A stretch of 64,000 bases of DNA, from positions 441,501-505,500 of the forward strand of contig CM056573.1 of the NCBI GenBank assembly GCA_029721435.1, given 5' to 3'. The stretch comes from Gymnothorax reevesii. Lineage: Eukaryota; Chordata; Actinopteri; Anguilliformes; Muraenidae. Made by a program: the position numbers and the translations under genes. The notes beneath the pieces are model-generated. The model saw only the letters and a program-made list of their open reading frames with translations. It searched no databases and was not told the DNA's origin. Positions within the stretch are counted from its first letter, which is position 1, and each line of letters opens with the position of its first letter. Shown here in pieces: positions 12,500-23,325 of this stretch.

Positions 12500-13097
12500 C
12501 ATTTTAACGAACTCCTCCTTGCTATTCCGTCCAATCAACCTAATATTTATTTCAGATAATCAAGAGACCATGCTGATCAAAAGAAGAGCTCTGCATGTCT
12601 GTCGCTAAATGAGCCTGGCCGCCATGGTGTCCCCATTTCAGATGCCTCACCAAACACATTCGAGCTGCTTTCTCTCCATCATACTTCGTCCAAATGGATT
12701 CAAAATTCCTGTACATGGTAAAAGCCCCACCCTGAACGCCGTGATGTGCTGCTAAACAATCTAGTTCATCATGCCCCCTTATGGAAACAGAAAATGCCAC
12801 ATTTTACGTTGAAATTGGCAGATTTGCTCAAAACTTCACATTAGTGCTTATGGTTTGCCCCTGAATGCATGTGCCCAAATTTGGTTACACTCTGAGCGCC
12901 ATCTGGTGGATGAAGTATCAACTTATCAAAACTCCTTCAGCTTTGTCCGATTTGCTCGACACTTTCTCTCAGGTTGGGGCCGGCACTTGACCTGTCCAAT
13001 GGTCGTCAGTGCACAGCTGCACTCGTCAGGATCTCACCACAACCCCAATGTGCGCATGGGGGCGAGGGCCCGTTCAATGCTGCTTGCAGCTTTAATT
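12500..13097 (+). repeat. Near-duplicate block, copy 2
   Basis: This is the second copy of the block at 9875-10465. Here the terminal GCTTGCAGCTTTAATT is followed by unique-looking sequence rather than by TTA repeats, so it probably marks the right edge of the composite repeat. Confidence 0.75.
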
Positions 13098-13550
13098 CTG
13101 AATGGAACCGACAGGAGGGCTGACAGCATTGATACCTTTGAGGAGCAGCTCAATAATTCTTTTGAAAAGTGAGTAAACCTGTCTTTGTATGGTGTAGCTC
13201 TATCTTACTTTTAGCCTGCTAGCTAACTAGCCAGCTATTTCTTTTTATGGTTTACCACCGTGATCACAGAGCTAATTTGTCACATTGGGTAACAAAAGAG
13301 TAGTCGATACTGTAGTGTGCTGGCATTTTTCTTAACTAGGTGATCAGTTTTTGAATCTATACCACATTCAATGAAACGGAATGTCTTTTTTTTTTTTTTT
13401 GATCTTTTTAAGTGCGAACAGCTACTACTGTAACCTGAGTTATACTTACTCCATAGAGGGTTACAAGCTTGCGTTTCGCTGGGATGATCGGAATTGTACA
13501 CAGCAAGCTTTCCGCCTGCGTGAAAATTCTGACCGTGAAATATGCAGTTC
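13098..13550. other. No gene recognised
   Basis: The stretch between the composite repeat and the hAT element has a T run at 13385-13400 and short open frames without family motifs. It continues, after the hAT insertion, at 21195. Confidence 0.4.
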
Positions 13551-14428
13551 CTCTAATGCAGTGCTTTAAGTGGGCCAGTACGCACCGGTACGGAGTACCG
13601 GCACTTCTAGATTTTAGCCACTAGCGTACCGGGACTTTTTAGGGCGTACTGGGATTTCACAGGAGCTAGTAGTACTCTCCTTGTCCTGCTCTATTTCTCT
13701 CTTGGCGATTCATGATCCGATAGCTATACTACATTACCCACTGTGCACTAGTACGCGTCGCACGCCTGTCCCTTTACTCGCGAGACGTTCACTCCCAAGA
13801 AGATCTCAAGGAGGAGTGGCATGTCTTTCAAACATTATTTAAGCGAGCCGCATGATGCTTTAGCAGCCTCATAGCGAACGATCAGTGGCAAGTTGCAAGC
13901 GATGTTGGCTACAGATCGGACTCATTGTGGAAAGGGTGTTGCTGCGGAGAGACGGGTTTTATCTGTCCTAACTACCCAGCAGTCATCATGCTAGCTGGCT
14001 ACTTGCGAACACGTGGAATTTGATCATCTTTGATATTATAATTGCTTCAAATGTTTACCGGCACTTTTCTCCACGCGATGGCAAGCATAGCTGAGTTCAA
14101 TGATAACTTGCATGCCAGATGATGTTTCAAACTATTAACTTTAGTGGAATCGATATTTAGCCGCAAAATACCCACAATCAAATACATAATCCAATGCCAG
14201 CTGGCTACAGAACAGAAAAGACGAGTTTACTGTTCGCCCATCTGCATTAATATTACGTCTTGTCGCGTGCTTTCGGTGATGGTGTTTGTAGGGCATTGAT
14301 CTGCAACTCGTCGTCATTGCTCAATACATCCAATCGGCCGCTCTAACATTGGGTGTGATGAGTAAAACAACACTCCCAATAATTTATCGTCGAACGGTGT
14401 CATGCAAAATAATCCATTGATTCTTATT

Positions 14429-14716
14429 ACCTCCGCCAAGGAGGTTATGTTTTTGGTGCCGTTTGTTTGTTGGTTTGTTTGTGTACAACATCACTCAAAA
14501 ACTTATGGATAGATTTTGATGAAATTTTCAGGGTAGGTGGGTATTAAGTCAAGGAACAGCTGATTAAATTTTGGCATATCTAGGCCAAAATACTGCTGAG
14601 ATATATGCCAAAGTTCAAGATTTCAAGTCTTTCCAATGGGCCGGAGTTCCGATCGCCGTGCTTTTGGGTTTGCTGCCCCCTGGCGGAGGTCTGCGCTCTC
14701 TGAGTGCTTTTCTAGT
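14429..14716 (+). repeat. Dispersed repeat, copy 1 (ACCTCCGCC type)
   Basis: The repeat starts ACCTCCGCCAAGGAGG, includes GATTTTGATGAAATT and GGTAGGTGGGTATTAA, and ends CTGAGTGCTTTTCTAGTT. A second copy on the same strand lies at 47535-47825. The two align along nearly their whole length. It is non-coding and its class is not assigned. Confidence 0.8.
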
Positions 14717-14954
14717 TCTTATATGCATTCCAGTAATATATGTGTTGAAAGTACGGCATTAGACCCTTTCATTTAAAAGAAAATGGCTCAGATTTCTCCA
14801 TTATATTCATTGGAGTGACACACCCCCATCTGAAATGAAATATCTGCTGGTAAGTTAATCAAAAGATAGATTTTTGTTCTGGCGCCGACACTGGAAAGCC
14901 GTTGCCTTCATTGAAATAGAACCGTTAATAAGTTTGTTCGATTCTGTTAGCCTA

Positions 14955-15131
14955 TGTCAAGGATATTACGTCATGACGTATCACTTAGCTGACGTGGGAC
15001 ATACGGGTGGTTCAGACTGGAGCGGGAGTTCAGAGCGACTAGTGGTAGCACTGTGTTGTCTGGAATGAGACAATAAAGACTGATTCCCCGAAGTGCATCC
15101 GTTTATTCATAGTTAAGCTATACACTTTACA
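14955..15131 (+). repeat. 5' LTR of the Ty3/Gypsy element
   Basis: 177 bp, starting TGTCAAGG and ending CTTTACA. Near its start is the perfect 14-base palindrome TACGTCATGACGTA, which holds two CRE/ATF-like TGACGT half-sites in opposite orientation; a third TGACGT lies shortly after. An AATAAA-like word (about 15071) may serve as the polyadenylation signal. Confidence 0.93.
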
Positions 15132-15149
15132 TGGCGTCAGAAGTGGCGA
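15132..15149 (+). promoter_or_regulatory. Primer binding site of the Ty3/Gypsy element
   Basis: TGGCGTCAGAAGTGGCGA follows the 5' LTR with no gap. Starting with TGG fits pairing with the CCA end of a tRNA. It resembles leucine-tRNA-type primer sites, but the tRNA identity is not settled from sequence alone. Confidence 0.75.
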
Positions 15150-15150
15150 G

Positions 15151-15770
15151 ATGGCAAAGTTCCAGCTACCGGAGAGTTTTTGTTTCGAGAAGCCCACGGA
15201 ATGGAATGAATGGAGGAAGTGCTTTGCACGGCACAGGATTGCGACTAAACTTGCCAAAGAAGAGTGGCCGGTCCAAGTTAGCACGTTAGTATATGTGCTA
15301 AGTAAAGAGGCAGAAAGCATTCTTGGCTCGTTCACCTTCAACCAAGGGGAAGAGGAGACAGACTATGAGGTGGTGTTAGCCAAGTTTGATGCATATTTTA
15401 TCCCAAGATGTAACGTTATCCACGAACGAGCCTGCTTTAATCAGAGAATGCAGTGCCGGGGGAACAAGCAGAGACTTTTATTTGTGCGCTGTATGAACTG
15501 TCAGAGAACTGTGTGTTCGGGATAAATCGCGAGGAGAATATAAGAGACAGAATCGTGGTGGGTACTCTGGACAAGGACTTGTCGCAGAAACTACAGATGG
15601 TCCCCAACCTCACCTTGAAAATGACTGTGCTGGAAGTCCGACAGTCCGAGGCAGTAAGAGCCCAAGTCCTGAGGCAGCAAGGGGGAGAACAGAATTTTGC
15701 GGTACAGGAGGTGGCACAACGAGACGGCAGCGGCGCCAAACCAAAATGGCAGCGCCCACAGAGAGATTGA
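15151..15770 (+). pseudogene. Gag of the Ty3/Gypsy element (frameshifted)
   Basis: The start ATG (15151) lies directly after the primer site and opens MAKFQLPESFCFEKP. The matrix/capsid-like part runs in this frame to about 15450, where one indel near the G run at 15457-15462 moves the frame; the continuing frame (15453 on) shows gag-like ETFICALYELSENC. An in-frame TGA at 15768-15770 then interrupts it. After that stop the same frame continues into zinc knuckles. The frameshift plus stop prevent a full-length product. Confidence 0.82.
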
Positions 15771-15773
15771 CGC

Positions 15774-16517
15774 ATGGACCACCGGGACAGCTACGGTGAG
15801 CGTAGAAGGTGTCGTAGGTGTGGGAAGACAGCACACAGACGGGAGGAGGACTGCCCCGCGAGACGGTCTGTTTGTCACAAATGCAAACGAGGGGGTCACT
15901 GGGCGAGGGTCTGTGAAAATAAACAAGTGAGTGAAGTGATTGAGGATGGGGGACTAGAAGACGAATATTATTTTATGGGCTCCGTTAACAGTCGTACGGG
16001 TGGCGGTGATAGTAAGGACGAATGGACAGTAACATTGAACATTGAGGGTTCTCCAGTGGATATTAAAATTGACACTGGGGCTGAATGTAGTATCATAAGT
16101 GAAACCATGTACAATGCACTGCTAAAAAAGAGAGTCTTACAGAGGCCAAAGAAGGTACTGAGTGGCCCAGGGGGTGGATTGAATTGTCTCAGACAATTTA
16201 TCACTCAGACTAGCTACAAAGGCAGAGCTTATGGCATCAGACTCTCTGTTAGTAGAGGGCAGAATGTGAACAACCTACTAAGTAGGCCAGCGGCTTTGGC
16301 TTTGGGGTTTGTGAAGCGGGTTTATGGGGTCCACTGCAGTGAGTTTGGCCTACTGAAAATGCAGCCGGTGAAAATAATGTTACAGGAGAATGTGCAGCCT
16401 TATGCAGTCTGCACTGCATGCAGAGTGCCCATTCCCCTCCTGGGCGCGGTGAAGGAGGAGTTTGCTCGGATGGAGGCCAATGACATCATTGAGGCTGTGA
16501 CCGAACTAACAGAGTGA
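15774..16517 (+). pseudogene. Nucleocapsid zinc knuckles and aspartic protease region of Gypsy
   Basis: Two CCHC zinc knuckles lie at 15810-15914 (residues 13-47), with spacings CX2CX4HX5C and CX2CX4HX4C, as in RNA-binding nucleocapsids. The retropepsin-type protease follows, with the catalytic DTGA motif at residues 100-103 (16071-16082). The frame runs on towards reverse transcriptase but stops at a TGA (16515-16517), at a place where related elements usually carry a tryptophan codon. The next open segment is in the same frame, so a point mutation is the likely cause. Confidence 0.85.
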
Positions 16518-16526
16518 TGCGCCCCA

Positions 16527-17837
16527 ATGGTGCCCGTCCCAAAGAAGTCTGGTCAGGCACGCATATGTGTGGATTTGAAGAAGCTTAATAAAGCTGTAAA
16601 AAGGGAAAGGTTCGTCTTACCGACGTCTGAGGAGATGATAGCCCAGCTGAATGGCTCCACAGTTTTTTCCTCGCTGGATGCAGCCTCTGGATTTCACCAA
16701 ATCCCTCTGGACAGAGACAGCCAGAGGTTGACCACGTTCATTACACCGTATGGACGATACTGTTTCAAGCGACTCCCTTTTGGGATCACCAGTGCGCCTG
16801 AGATCTTCCAACGAAAGATGGTCGAGACCCTGGAAGGGCTGCAGGGGGTGGGGGTGTATATGGACGATATTATTGTCCATGGGAGGTCCATGACAGAACA
16901 TGATGAGAGGCTGCAGAAGGTAATGGAGCGGTTGGAAGCTGCTGGTCTGAAGCTGAACACAGAGAAATGTGTCCTGAGAAAGGGAGAGCTACAGTTCCTT
17001 AGTCAGGTGATCAACAGGGACGGCGTGCGGCCCGACCCGGAGAAGGTGTCTGCTATTAACAAACTTGAACCACCAGAGAACGTCCAAGAGCTACGGAGGG
17101 CACTCGGTATGATAACGTACCTAGGTAAATACATCCCTGACCTATCCACTGTGGGCCAACCCTTGTATGAACTGTTGAAATCAGATGCAGTGTGGTTGTG
17201 GGGTCCAGCTCAGCAGACGGCTTTCGAGAAGTTCAAGGAGCTCCTCACAACATCACCTACCTTGGTGTCATATGATATCAACAAGACGACGGCGGTCTCA
17301 GCGGACGCGAGTAGCTACGGGGTAGGTGGTGTTCTGTTGCAGCTCCACGGTGATGACTGGAAACCGGTGGCGTACTGTTCGAGACGACTGACTGAGGCCG
17401 AGACAAGGTATGCTCAAATAGAAAAGGAGTGCCTAGCGAGCGTGTGGGCATGTGAGAGGTTTCAGATGTACCTCTATGGCCTGCCGTCCTTTAAACTAAT
17501 CACCGATCACAAACCGCTCATTCCTTTGATGAATTGTAAGGATCTTGACAACGTACCCCTTCGCTGCCAGAGACTTTTAATGCGGTTAATGAGGTTCAAT
17601 CCAGTGGCTGAGTATGCGCCGGGGAAGAGCCTGGTTGTGGCCGACATGCTTTCCAGGAGCCCACAGAAGGACACAGTACGGACTCAGGCCAGTCGCAATG
17701 ATGTAGAGTGCTATGTGGCAGCAGTGATGAGCAGCGTTCCAGCATCACCCAATATAATGGACAGTATCCGGGCGGAGACAGCAGTTGACGGGCAACTACA
17801 AGACGTGATCAGGTACATACAGGGGGGGGTGGCCTGA
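16527..17837 (+). pseudogene. Reverse transcriptase and RNase H of Gypsy pol
   Basis: About 436 codons. Reverse transcriptase blocks include MVPVPKKSGQARICVDLKKL at the start, FSSLDAASGFHQIPL, and the YMDD catalytic motif at 16857-16868. RNase H follows, with VSADASSYGVGGVLL carrying its first Asp, then ITDHKPLIPL and VVADMLSRSP. These catalytic motifs look intact. The frame ends at 17835-17837 because of the G run at 17822-17829: a one-base length change there moves pol into the next frame, where integrase continues. Upstream a TGA separates it from the protease part. Confidence 0.9.
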
Positions 17838-17844
17838 ACGCATA

Positions 17845-19101
17845 GTGCAAACCCACAGCACTGTTAGAGAATATTTCTCTGTGAGGGGCGAACTGTCTGT
17901 GAGTGATGGTATTGTAACCAGAGGGTGTAGGCTAGTGATACCAGCAACAATGAGGTCTGAGATGCTAGATCGTATTCATGAGGGCCATCAGGGACTTAAC
18001 AAATGTCGGGACAGAGCCAACGCTTCCATATGGTGGCCTGGCATGGCCTCACAGATCACGTATAAGGTTGAGAACTGTATGTACTGCCGTGAGCACAGGA
18101 GAGCACAGAATAGAGAGCCTCTGCTGCCAACACCTCTTCCAGATAGGCCGTGGAATAAAATAGGCTTAGATTTGTGTGAACATGATAGACAGAGCAATTT
18201 GGTTATAGCAGACTACTACTCTAGAGACATAGAGATACTCCACATGCCAATCACAACAACTACACAGGTAGTCTTAAAACTCAAAGCCACATTTGCTAGG
18301 CATGGAATAGCTGAGGAAGTAGTCAGTGACAATGGGCCTCAGTTCAGCAGTGACAAGTTCAGATACTTTGCCCGTGAGATGGACTTTAAGCATACAACTT
18401 CTAGCCCTCATAACCCACAAGGGAACGGCCATGCTGAACGTGCAGTCCAAACAGCTAAGAGGATTCTGAAACAACCTGATCCCTTGCTTGCTCTCATGAT
18501 TTACAGATCCTCTCCACACAGCAGCACAGGTGTCAGCCCAGCGGAGCTCTCAAGGAGCAGGAAGATCAGGACGACGCTGCCCACCCTGAACAAGAACCTG
18601 GAGCCAAAGTGGCCTAACAAAGAGCGCATCAGAGCTCAGGATTCTGTGGAGAAGAACAAACAGGCATACTACTTTAATAGGCGGCACGGGGTCAGGCAGC
18701 TCACTCCACTACAGCAGGGAGACCATGTTCTCGCCAAACTGGACAATGAAAAGACCTGGAAGACACCAGCTGTGGTGGCAGCTCAGAGCACTACGCAGAG
18801 ATCTTATCTCATCAAGACAGAGCAAGGAGCTCTGTACAGGCGAAATCGCCGCCATCTGCAAGCTGTGCCTGCTACAGGGGCCACAGCGACAGTCTCCCCG
18901 AGCCCGGCAGACCAGCACCATCTCGAAGCTGGACCCGCTGCAGGGGCCAAAGTGACAGCCAACACAGGCTCTGAGAGGGGCCCGCCAGAGGTTCAGATGA
19001 GCCCAGCAACAAGGTCCCCAGGGCCAACAGTGAACTCTGGTGGGCTGCCCCAAACTAGGTCTGGTAGACTCATCAAACCAATCTCAAGACTGGACCTGTG
19101 A
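17845..19101 (+). pseudogene. Integrase of Gypsy pol, with variable C-terminal tail
   Basis: About 418 codons in the frame after the G-run shift. An N-terminal HHCC zinc-binding domain is visible: IHEGHQG (H45, H48) and CMYC (C78, C81). The catalytic core has Asp in GLDLCEHD, Asp in VVSDNGPQFSS and Glu in NPQGNGHAERAVQ, the DD35E pattern. A GPY/F-like region near GDHVLAKLDNEKTW follows. The last 90 residues or so are rich in Pro, Ala, Thr and Ser with three diverged repeats around ATGATATVSP and AAGAKVTAN. It ends at TGA 19099-19101, before the polypurine tract. The core looks whole, but it cannot be read in frame with reverse transcriptase. Confidence 0.9.
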
Positions 19102-19386
19102 GAGTGATTGTGTGAACCTTTTACTGACTTTCAAACTGTCTGAAAAAAAAAAAAAAAAAATGTGATGTGATGTTATGTTTCACAAAATGACATTGTGATG
19201 TTATGTTTCACACTTCGTTAAGCACTATTTTTTAGTTATTAAGCAATGCTACTCACATTTTAGCCTGAGGAGGCCACTGTTGTTATTCTGTTAAAACAGG
19301 TGTTCTTGTTTGCACTAAAGATGATCATTATTGTTGTTGAGAGATTATAGCAGTGTCTTAAAAAAAAAAAACGGGGGGGGGGGAGA

Positions 19387-19563
19387 TGTCAAGGATATTA
19401 CGTCATGACGTATCACTTAGCTGACGTGGGACATACGGGTGGTTCAGACTGGAGCGGGAGTCACGGGCGACTAGTGGTAGCACTGTGTTGTCCGGAATGA
19501 GACATTAAAGACCAATTCCCCGAAGTGCATCCGTTTATTCATAGTTAAGCTACACACTTTACA
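19387..19563 (+). repeat. 3' LTR of the Ty3/Gypsy element
   Basis: 177 bp, same ends as the 5' LTR and differing at about 9 positions by eye. An A11 run followed by C and a long G run lies just before it (about 19360-19386). Confidence 0.93.
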
Positions 19564-19877
19564 GCCTAAAAAATACTGATGTCGGCAGAAGTATAACTAT
19601 CAGTCAATGAAAAAAAATGTTTTTTTTTTGCGGATATTCTAGTTACATGATTGAGCTAGCAAAGCAGTTTTGCATTGCTATGTGCGGTATTTATTCAGTT
19701 TTGGGAAATCACGATGTCTACAAAACATTGGCCGGCTCAAAAGGACTACTTAACGTCGGAACTCATGTATTTCCTCTGATACGGAGAGAATACTACCAAA
19801 AAACGTTTATATTAATGCCAATATTATTAATAAATTTTGATTATACATTTTATTTTAGTGGTAATATTTGTATAATC

Positions 19878-19997
19878 GCATTATTACACTGGAGGGAGGG
19901 TGTGCTTGACCATCATTCTTGTCACTTCATTGATAACGGAACGAGGCGCTGGCGTGGCAAGAATTACGGTCAAGCACACCCTCTCGTGTAATAATGC
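19878..19997. repeat. Small foldback element within hAT
   Basis: The ends GCATTATTACAC and GTGTAATAATGC are inverted copies. The inner arms also pair through GGGTGTGCTTGACC and GGTCAAGCACACCC, and further through ATTCTTG and CAAGAAT. It is about 120 bp and non-coding, a typical miniature inverted-repeat element. I could not confirm the target duplication. Confidence 0.75.
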
Positions 19998-20544
19998 TTA
20001 ATTAACATTCTTTTTGATTAATGTGGCCAAGCAGCGAAAGTAACCAGCAACATTAAGGCTGAACAGAGTTAAATATTTAAGCCCCACATTTGGGGGGCTT
20101 TCACTAATCACCTTTTCAGACTATTATCAAATTACCTTCGAAATAAGCACTTTTCACGAACCTATTGATTTATTAAATGATCATTTCAAAGTACAAATGC
20201 AAACAAATGAATTAAATCAATGGCCTAGTCACCAGAGATAGGCAGAGTAATATTTTCAGCGATGAGGTATTTTTCATTTGAGCACACGCTTCCCCTACCG
20301 TCTCATTTGAGAACATTCTAAACGTCTAATTGACCAATCAGATTGCTCAGTTGGATCTACATGTTGTATAATATGGGAAACTGGAGAGTGTGGTGCACTG
20401 AATGCCGTATTGGTTTCTTCCAACTATTAGCTAGCTAGCATGATTACAAAAAAAGCGGCTGATGACATAGTCAAAAACAGACAAAAATTGTGTGCATTGA
20501 TTGATTGAATCCACCACAATAAGTGGAAAGTCTGTGTTGGTGGT

Positions 20545-20982
20545 GTGTTTGTGGTCAGCTATTGCCAATGCACCGCCAGACACAATTATTTTTTGCTTGA
20601 GTTGGATGGGACCACAGCAAATGATATAACAGAGAAACTGCTAACACGTCTTCATAAAAATGGCTTTGATGACTACTTCTTGCGTGAGTATTTCGTGCCA
20701 TTTGTATGTGATGGAGCATCAGTAATGCTAAACAGAAGAGTTGCTGCACAACTTTGTACCAGATATCCAGACCTGTTTGTGTGGCACTGCTCAAATCATC
20801 ATCTGGAATTGGCAGTTGGCGATGTTCTCAAAGAGGTTGGTGGACGTAACCATTGTAAGATCTTCTTTGACAAGCTCTACACTCTGTCATGCCTCTCCCA
20901 TAAACCAAAGAGAACTATGTCATTGTGCTTGGAGTGTTGGACAACATCTCCTTTCAATTGGACGTGTTTTGTTAGCAGATAA
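20545..20982 (+). pseudogene. hAT-type transposase fragment
   Basis: The 145-codon frame contains FVPFVCDGASVMLNRR and LFVWHCSNHHLELAVGDVL, which match a conserved part of hAT transposases and of vertebrate genes derived from them (the SDGASVM...HC..HRLELA pattern of the RNase H-like core). The N- and C-terminal parts, including the dimerisation domain, are missing or degraded. It sits inside the hAT element bounded by CTCTAATG duplications, so it is most likely the remains of that element's own transposase. Confidence 0.8.
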
Positions 20983-21194
20983 TTCATAGATGGATTTTAA
21001 CAAGAAAATACTTGTGAAAACTTTAGTGGAGTTTTAAAACAATTTTTCTTAAAATCAGCATCATGTTCTAGCATTTGAACCTATCACTTAAGGATCTGCT
21101 GGTACCGACCACCCACCGCCTAATTTACCTGCCAACAGTTGAAAAGGGGGAGTACTGGCACTTATTTTTTTCCACTTAAAGCACTGCTCTAATG

Positions 21195-21640
21195 AATATG
21201 TGTGTTTGCTGATGCAGCTTTGTTGATAAATGGACGAGACTCTGAACTTTATCGTCGAGAAAAAGCATGTTTTTGGTTTGGAGAGGTCAGTGGTGACCAT
21301 TGATGTCCAGCTGCGTCTATATTGATAAACTCATGCCAAATTCAACCAGAAAATCATCCATTCTTATTGAACTTCATGAGTACATAGTTGATTTGCGTAA
21401 AAAATATGATGATTTTACGAATTGAAAGTGTGCCATTTTCTTGGCTCTGGGAGTTTGGGGAGCCACCTAGATATCTTATTTAGCTTATAAAAAGTGGATA
21501 ATTTAATATTTCATGTTCAGATGAGGAGTACTTGTGATCTAGGAGTTTATTATCCCCGAAATGTATTGTTTTAACCCCCAGCCATTTTTTCAATTCTCAG
21601 AACTTTTTTTTTTTTTTCTACAGTATCTTTTTGAAATATT
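21195..21640. other. No gene recognised
   Basis: Short stretch between the hAT element and the Rex3-like LINE. It contains a T run (21606-21617) and no family-like coding sequence. Confidence 0.4.
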
Positions 21641-21991
21641 ATGTTTTTTATTCCCCTCCTTGAATCGCCACCTTATCGTGGTGGAGGGGTTTGAGTACCT
21701 GGATGATCCTAGGAGCTATGTTGTCTGGGGCTTATTACCCCTGGTAGGGTCTCCTAGGTGAGAGGTCAGACTAAGAGCAGTTCAAAACCCCCTGAACCAA
21801 ATAGCAGGAAGTTCGTGTCGCCTAGATTGGGACCCCACCCTGGAGCCAGGCCTGGGGTTGGGGCTGGCAGGCGAACGCCTGGTGGTCGGGTCTCTGCCCA
21901 CAGGACCCGGCCGGGCACAGCCCGAATGTGCGACGTGGGCCCGCCTTCCCGTAGGCCTATCACCCGCGGGTGGGTTCAAAAGGGGCGGATG

Positions 21992-23282
21992 ATTTCTCAA
22001 CCAAATCAAGCAATATCTTAGCCTTTCAGAGGTTTCTGTACACTTACCGATAACCTCTAACTATTTGTTTAAACCAGCATTATCTGATGGAGTGTTTTTG
22101 GATTGGAGAGAGAAGGGACTATGCTGTATTGGCGATTTTTATTTAGATAATAAATTTGCTTCATTTTTTCAACTTCAAACTAAATATAATCTTCCCCAAT
22201 CACATTTTTTCCGCTATCTTCAGGCTAGACATTTTATACGAGAGTGCGTCCCTCTCTTTATGACCAAACCCAAGAGTCATCCTTTCTACGACCTTCTACT
22301 TAATGTGCCAAATTCCAAAAACCTTGTATCTAAATTTGTCGATATTCTTTCAGTCTCAGTTGATACCAGTCATCTTAGGGAGGTCTGGGCAACAGAGCTA
22401 GATGTTTCAATATCTAACGAACTCTGGGAGGAATGTCTGGCTGCAATACAAAGCTGTTCTATTAATTCAAGATATAGATTAATTCAATTCAAAGTCCTAC
22501 ATAGACTACACTATTCTAAAGTTAAACTGCATAAGATGTATCCAATAATATCTCCTATGTGCAATAGGTGCTGTACGGCTGATGGTTCACTCTCTCATCT
22601 TTTCTGGCATTGCCCAAAGCTAGAGAGTTTTTGGAGTGATATATTTAATTGGTTTTCCAGACAGCTGGAAAGGAACATTCCCCCAGATTGTATGCTGGCA
22701 GTGTTTGGATGCTCCGATAACTTAGCAGCCATCCCTTCCCATCAGAGGCAAATTCTCAAAGCAGGCATGGTTGCAGCAAAAAAGTTAATTTTATTAAACT
22801 GGAAGTCCCCTCTGCCCCCATGTTTTAACAGATGGCTAAATGAGATGCTGTTCATTGCTAAAATGGAGCAGATTGGTTCTAGCGAGGGAAAATCTCAAGA
22901 GGCCTTTTTTCGAACATGGAAGCCTTTCCTGTGTCTGTTAAGGAAAGAATAGAGGTTCTCCCCTTTTTTTCCTTTTCTTTTTGCGGTTTGTCCATTTTGT
23001 GCTGCTAATATAGAATTAAAAAAAAAAAAAAAATGCAATGATGGTCTAAACTAGACCGGCTGGAAATTCCCCATTTAAAGAATTGCTATACAATGTTTTT
23101 GTCCCTGTTGAATGTTTGTCATATTATGTCTGCAGGCTTATGTAGCAAATATGTTAGCTTTTTTTTTTCTTGGTTTGTCTTTATTGTTAATGTCTGACAT
23201 GGCGTGTGTATCTGTGTTGATGTATTACTGTATGGCAACATTTTGCAGGCCTGTGTAAATGTTGAAAAACTTTGAAAATAAA

Positions 23283-23314
<32 letters not shown>
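21992..23314 (+). mobile_element. 5'-truncated L1/Tx1-like LINE inserted in the Rex3-like LINE
   Basis: The insert carries the C-terminal end of a LINE ORF2, a 3' UTR and a long A tract (about 23288-23318). The 14-bp word AAAAGGGGCGGATG lies before it (21978-21991) and after the A tract (23315-23328), a clear target-primed duplication. Without the insert the Rex3-like leader reads straight into its coding part. An AATAAA signal (23277-23282) lies just before the A tract. Confidence 0.88.
22065..22952 (+). pseudogene. C-terminal part of an L1/Tx1-like ORF2
   Basis: The open frame of 295 codons has no internal stop and ends at TAG 22950-22952. It contains RLIQFKVLHRLHYSKVKLHK and then CNRCCTADGSLSHLFWHCPK, a Cys/His cluster of the zf-RVT type found after reverse transcriptase in Tx1-like L1 elements. 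Reverse transcriptase and endonuclease domains are absent because of 5' truncation on insertion. The long undamaged frame suggests a fairly young insertion. Confidence 0.8.
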
Positions 23315-23321
<7 letters not shown>

Positions 23322-23325
23322 GCGG

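Larger units (their letters stand above)
8474..13097 (+). repeat. Composite non-coding dispersed repeat
   Basis: A long non-coding repeat starts GGGCCCGAGC (8478) and ends in GGGCGAGGGCCCG plus GCTTGCAGCTTTAATT (to 13097). Inside it, related blocks recur: about 8582-9190, 11220-11330, 11550-12040 and 12150-12700 resemble each other, and 9875-10465 closely matches 12500-13097. Shared words include GGCGTCCGTGTGG, GGATCCCTCGCCATG, AACAGGAAGTCAGCCATTTT and TAGCGCCCCC. TTA microsatellites lie within it. No transposase or reverse transcriptase is visible, so the class is unknown; a large non-autonomous DNA element is one possibility. Confidence 0.6.
14955..19563 (+). mobile_element. Ty3/Gypsy LTR retrotransposon (inactive)
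   Basis: Two 177-bp LTRs (14955-15131 and 19387-19563) of TG...CA form bound the element. The 5-bp duplication GCCTA lies at 14950-14954 and 19564-19568. Directly after the 5' LTR is TGGCGTCAGAAGTGG, a primer-binding-site sequence of the tRNA 3'-end type. Before the 3' LTR is an A/G-rich tract ending in about 11 G and GAGA, suitable as the polypurine tract. The order gag, protease, reverse transcriptase, RNase H, integrase fits Ty3/Gypsy. Stops and frameshifts in both gag and pol make it inactive. By eye the LTRs differ at about 9 of 177 positions, so it is not recent. Confidence 0.95.
13559..21186 (+). mobile_element. hAT transposon split by a Ty3/Gypsy insertion
   Basis: The terminal inverted repeats are CAGTGCTTTAAGTGG (13559) and CCACTTAAAGCACTG (ending 21186), an exact 15-base match. 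The 8-bp word CTCTAATG flanks both ends (13551-13558 and 21187-21194), the classic hAT duplication. Removing the Gypsy element leaves about 3.0 kb. A decayed hAT-type transposase fragment lies near the right end. A dispersed repeat (14429-14716), the Gypsy element (14955-19563) and a small foldback element (19878-19997) all sit inside, so this hAT copy was here before the Gypsy insertion. Confidence 0.9.

Noticed and set aside
13381..13569. Frame ending in LRENSDREIC at the hAT left border
   Set aside because: It runs into the transposon end and has no recognised family; probably chance.
22065..22952. A host gene of 295 codons
   Set aside because: The Cys/His cluster, A tract and 14-bp duplication mark it as the tail of a LINE.
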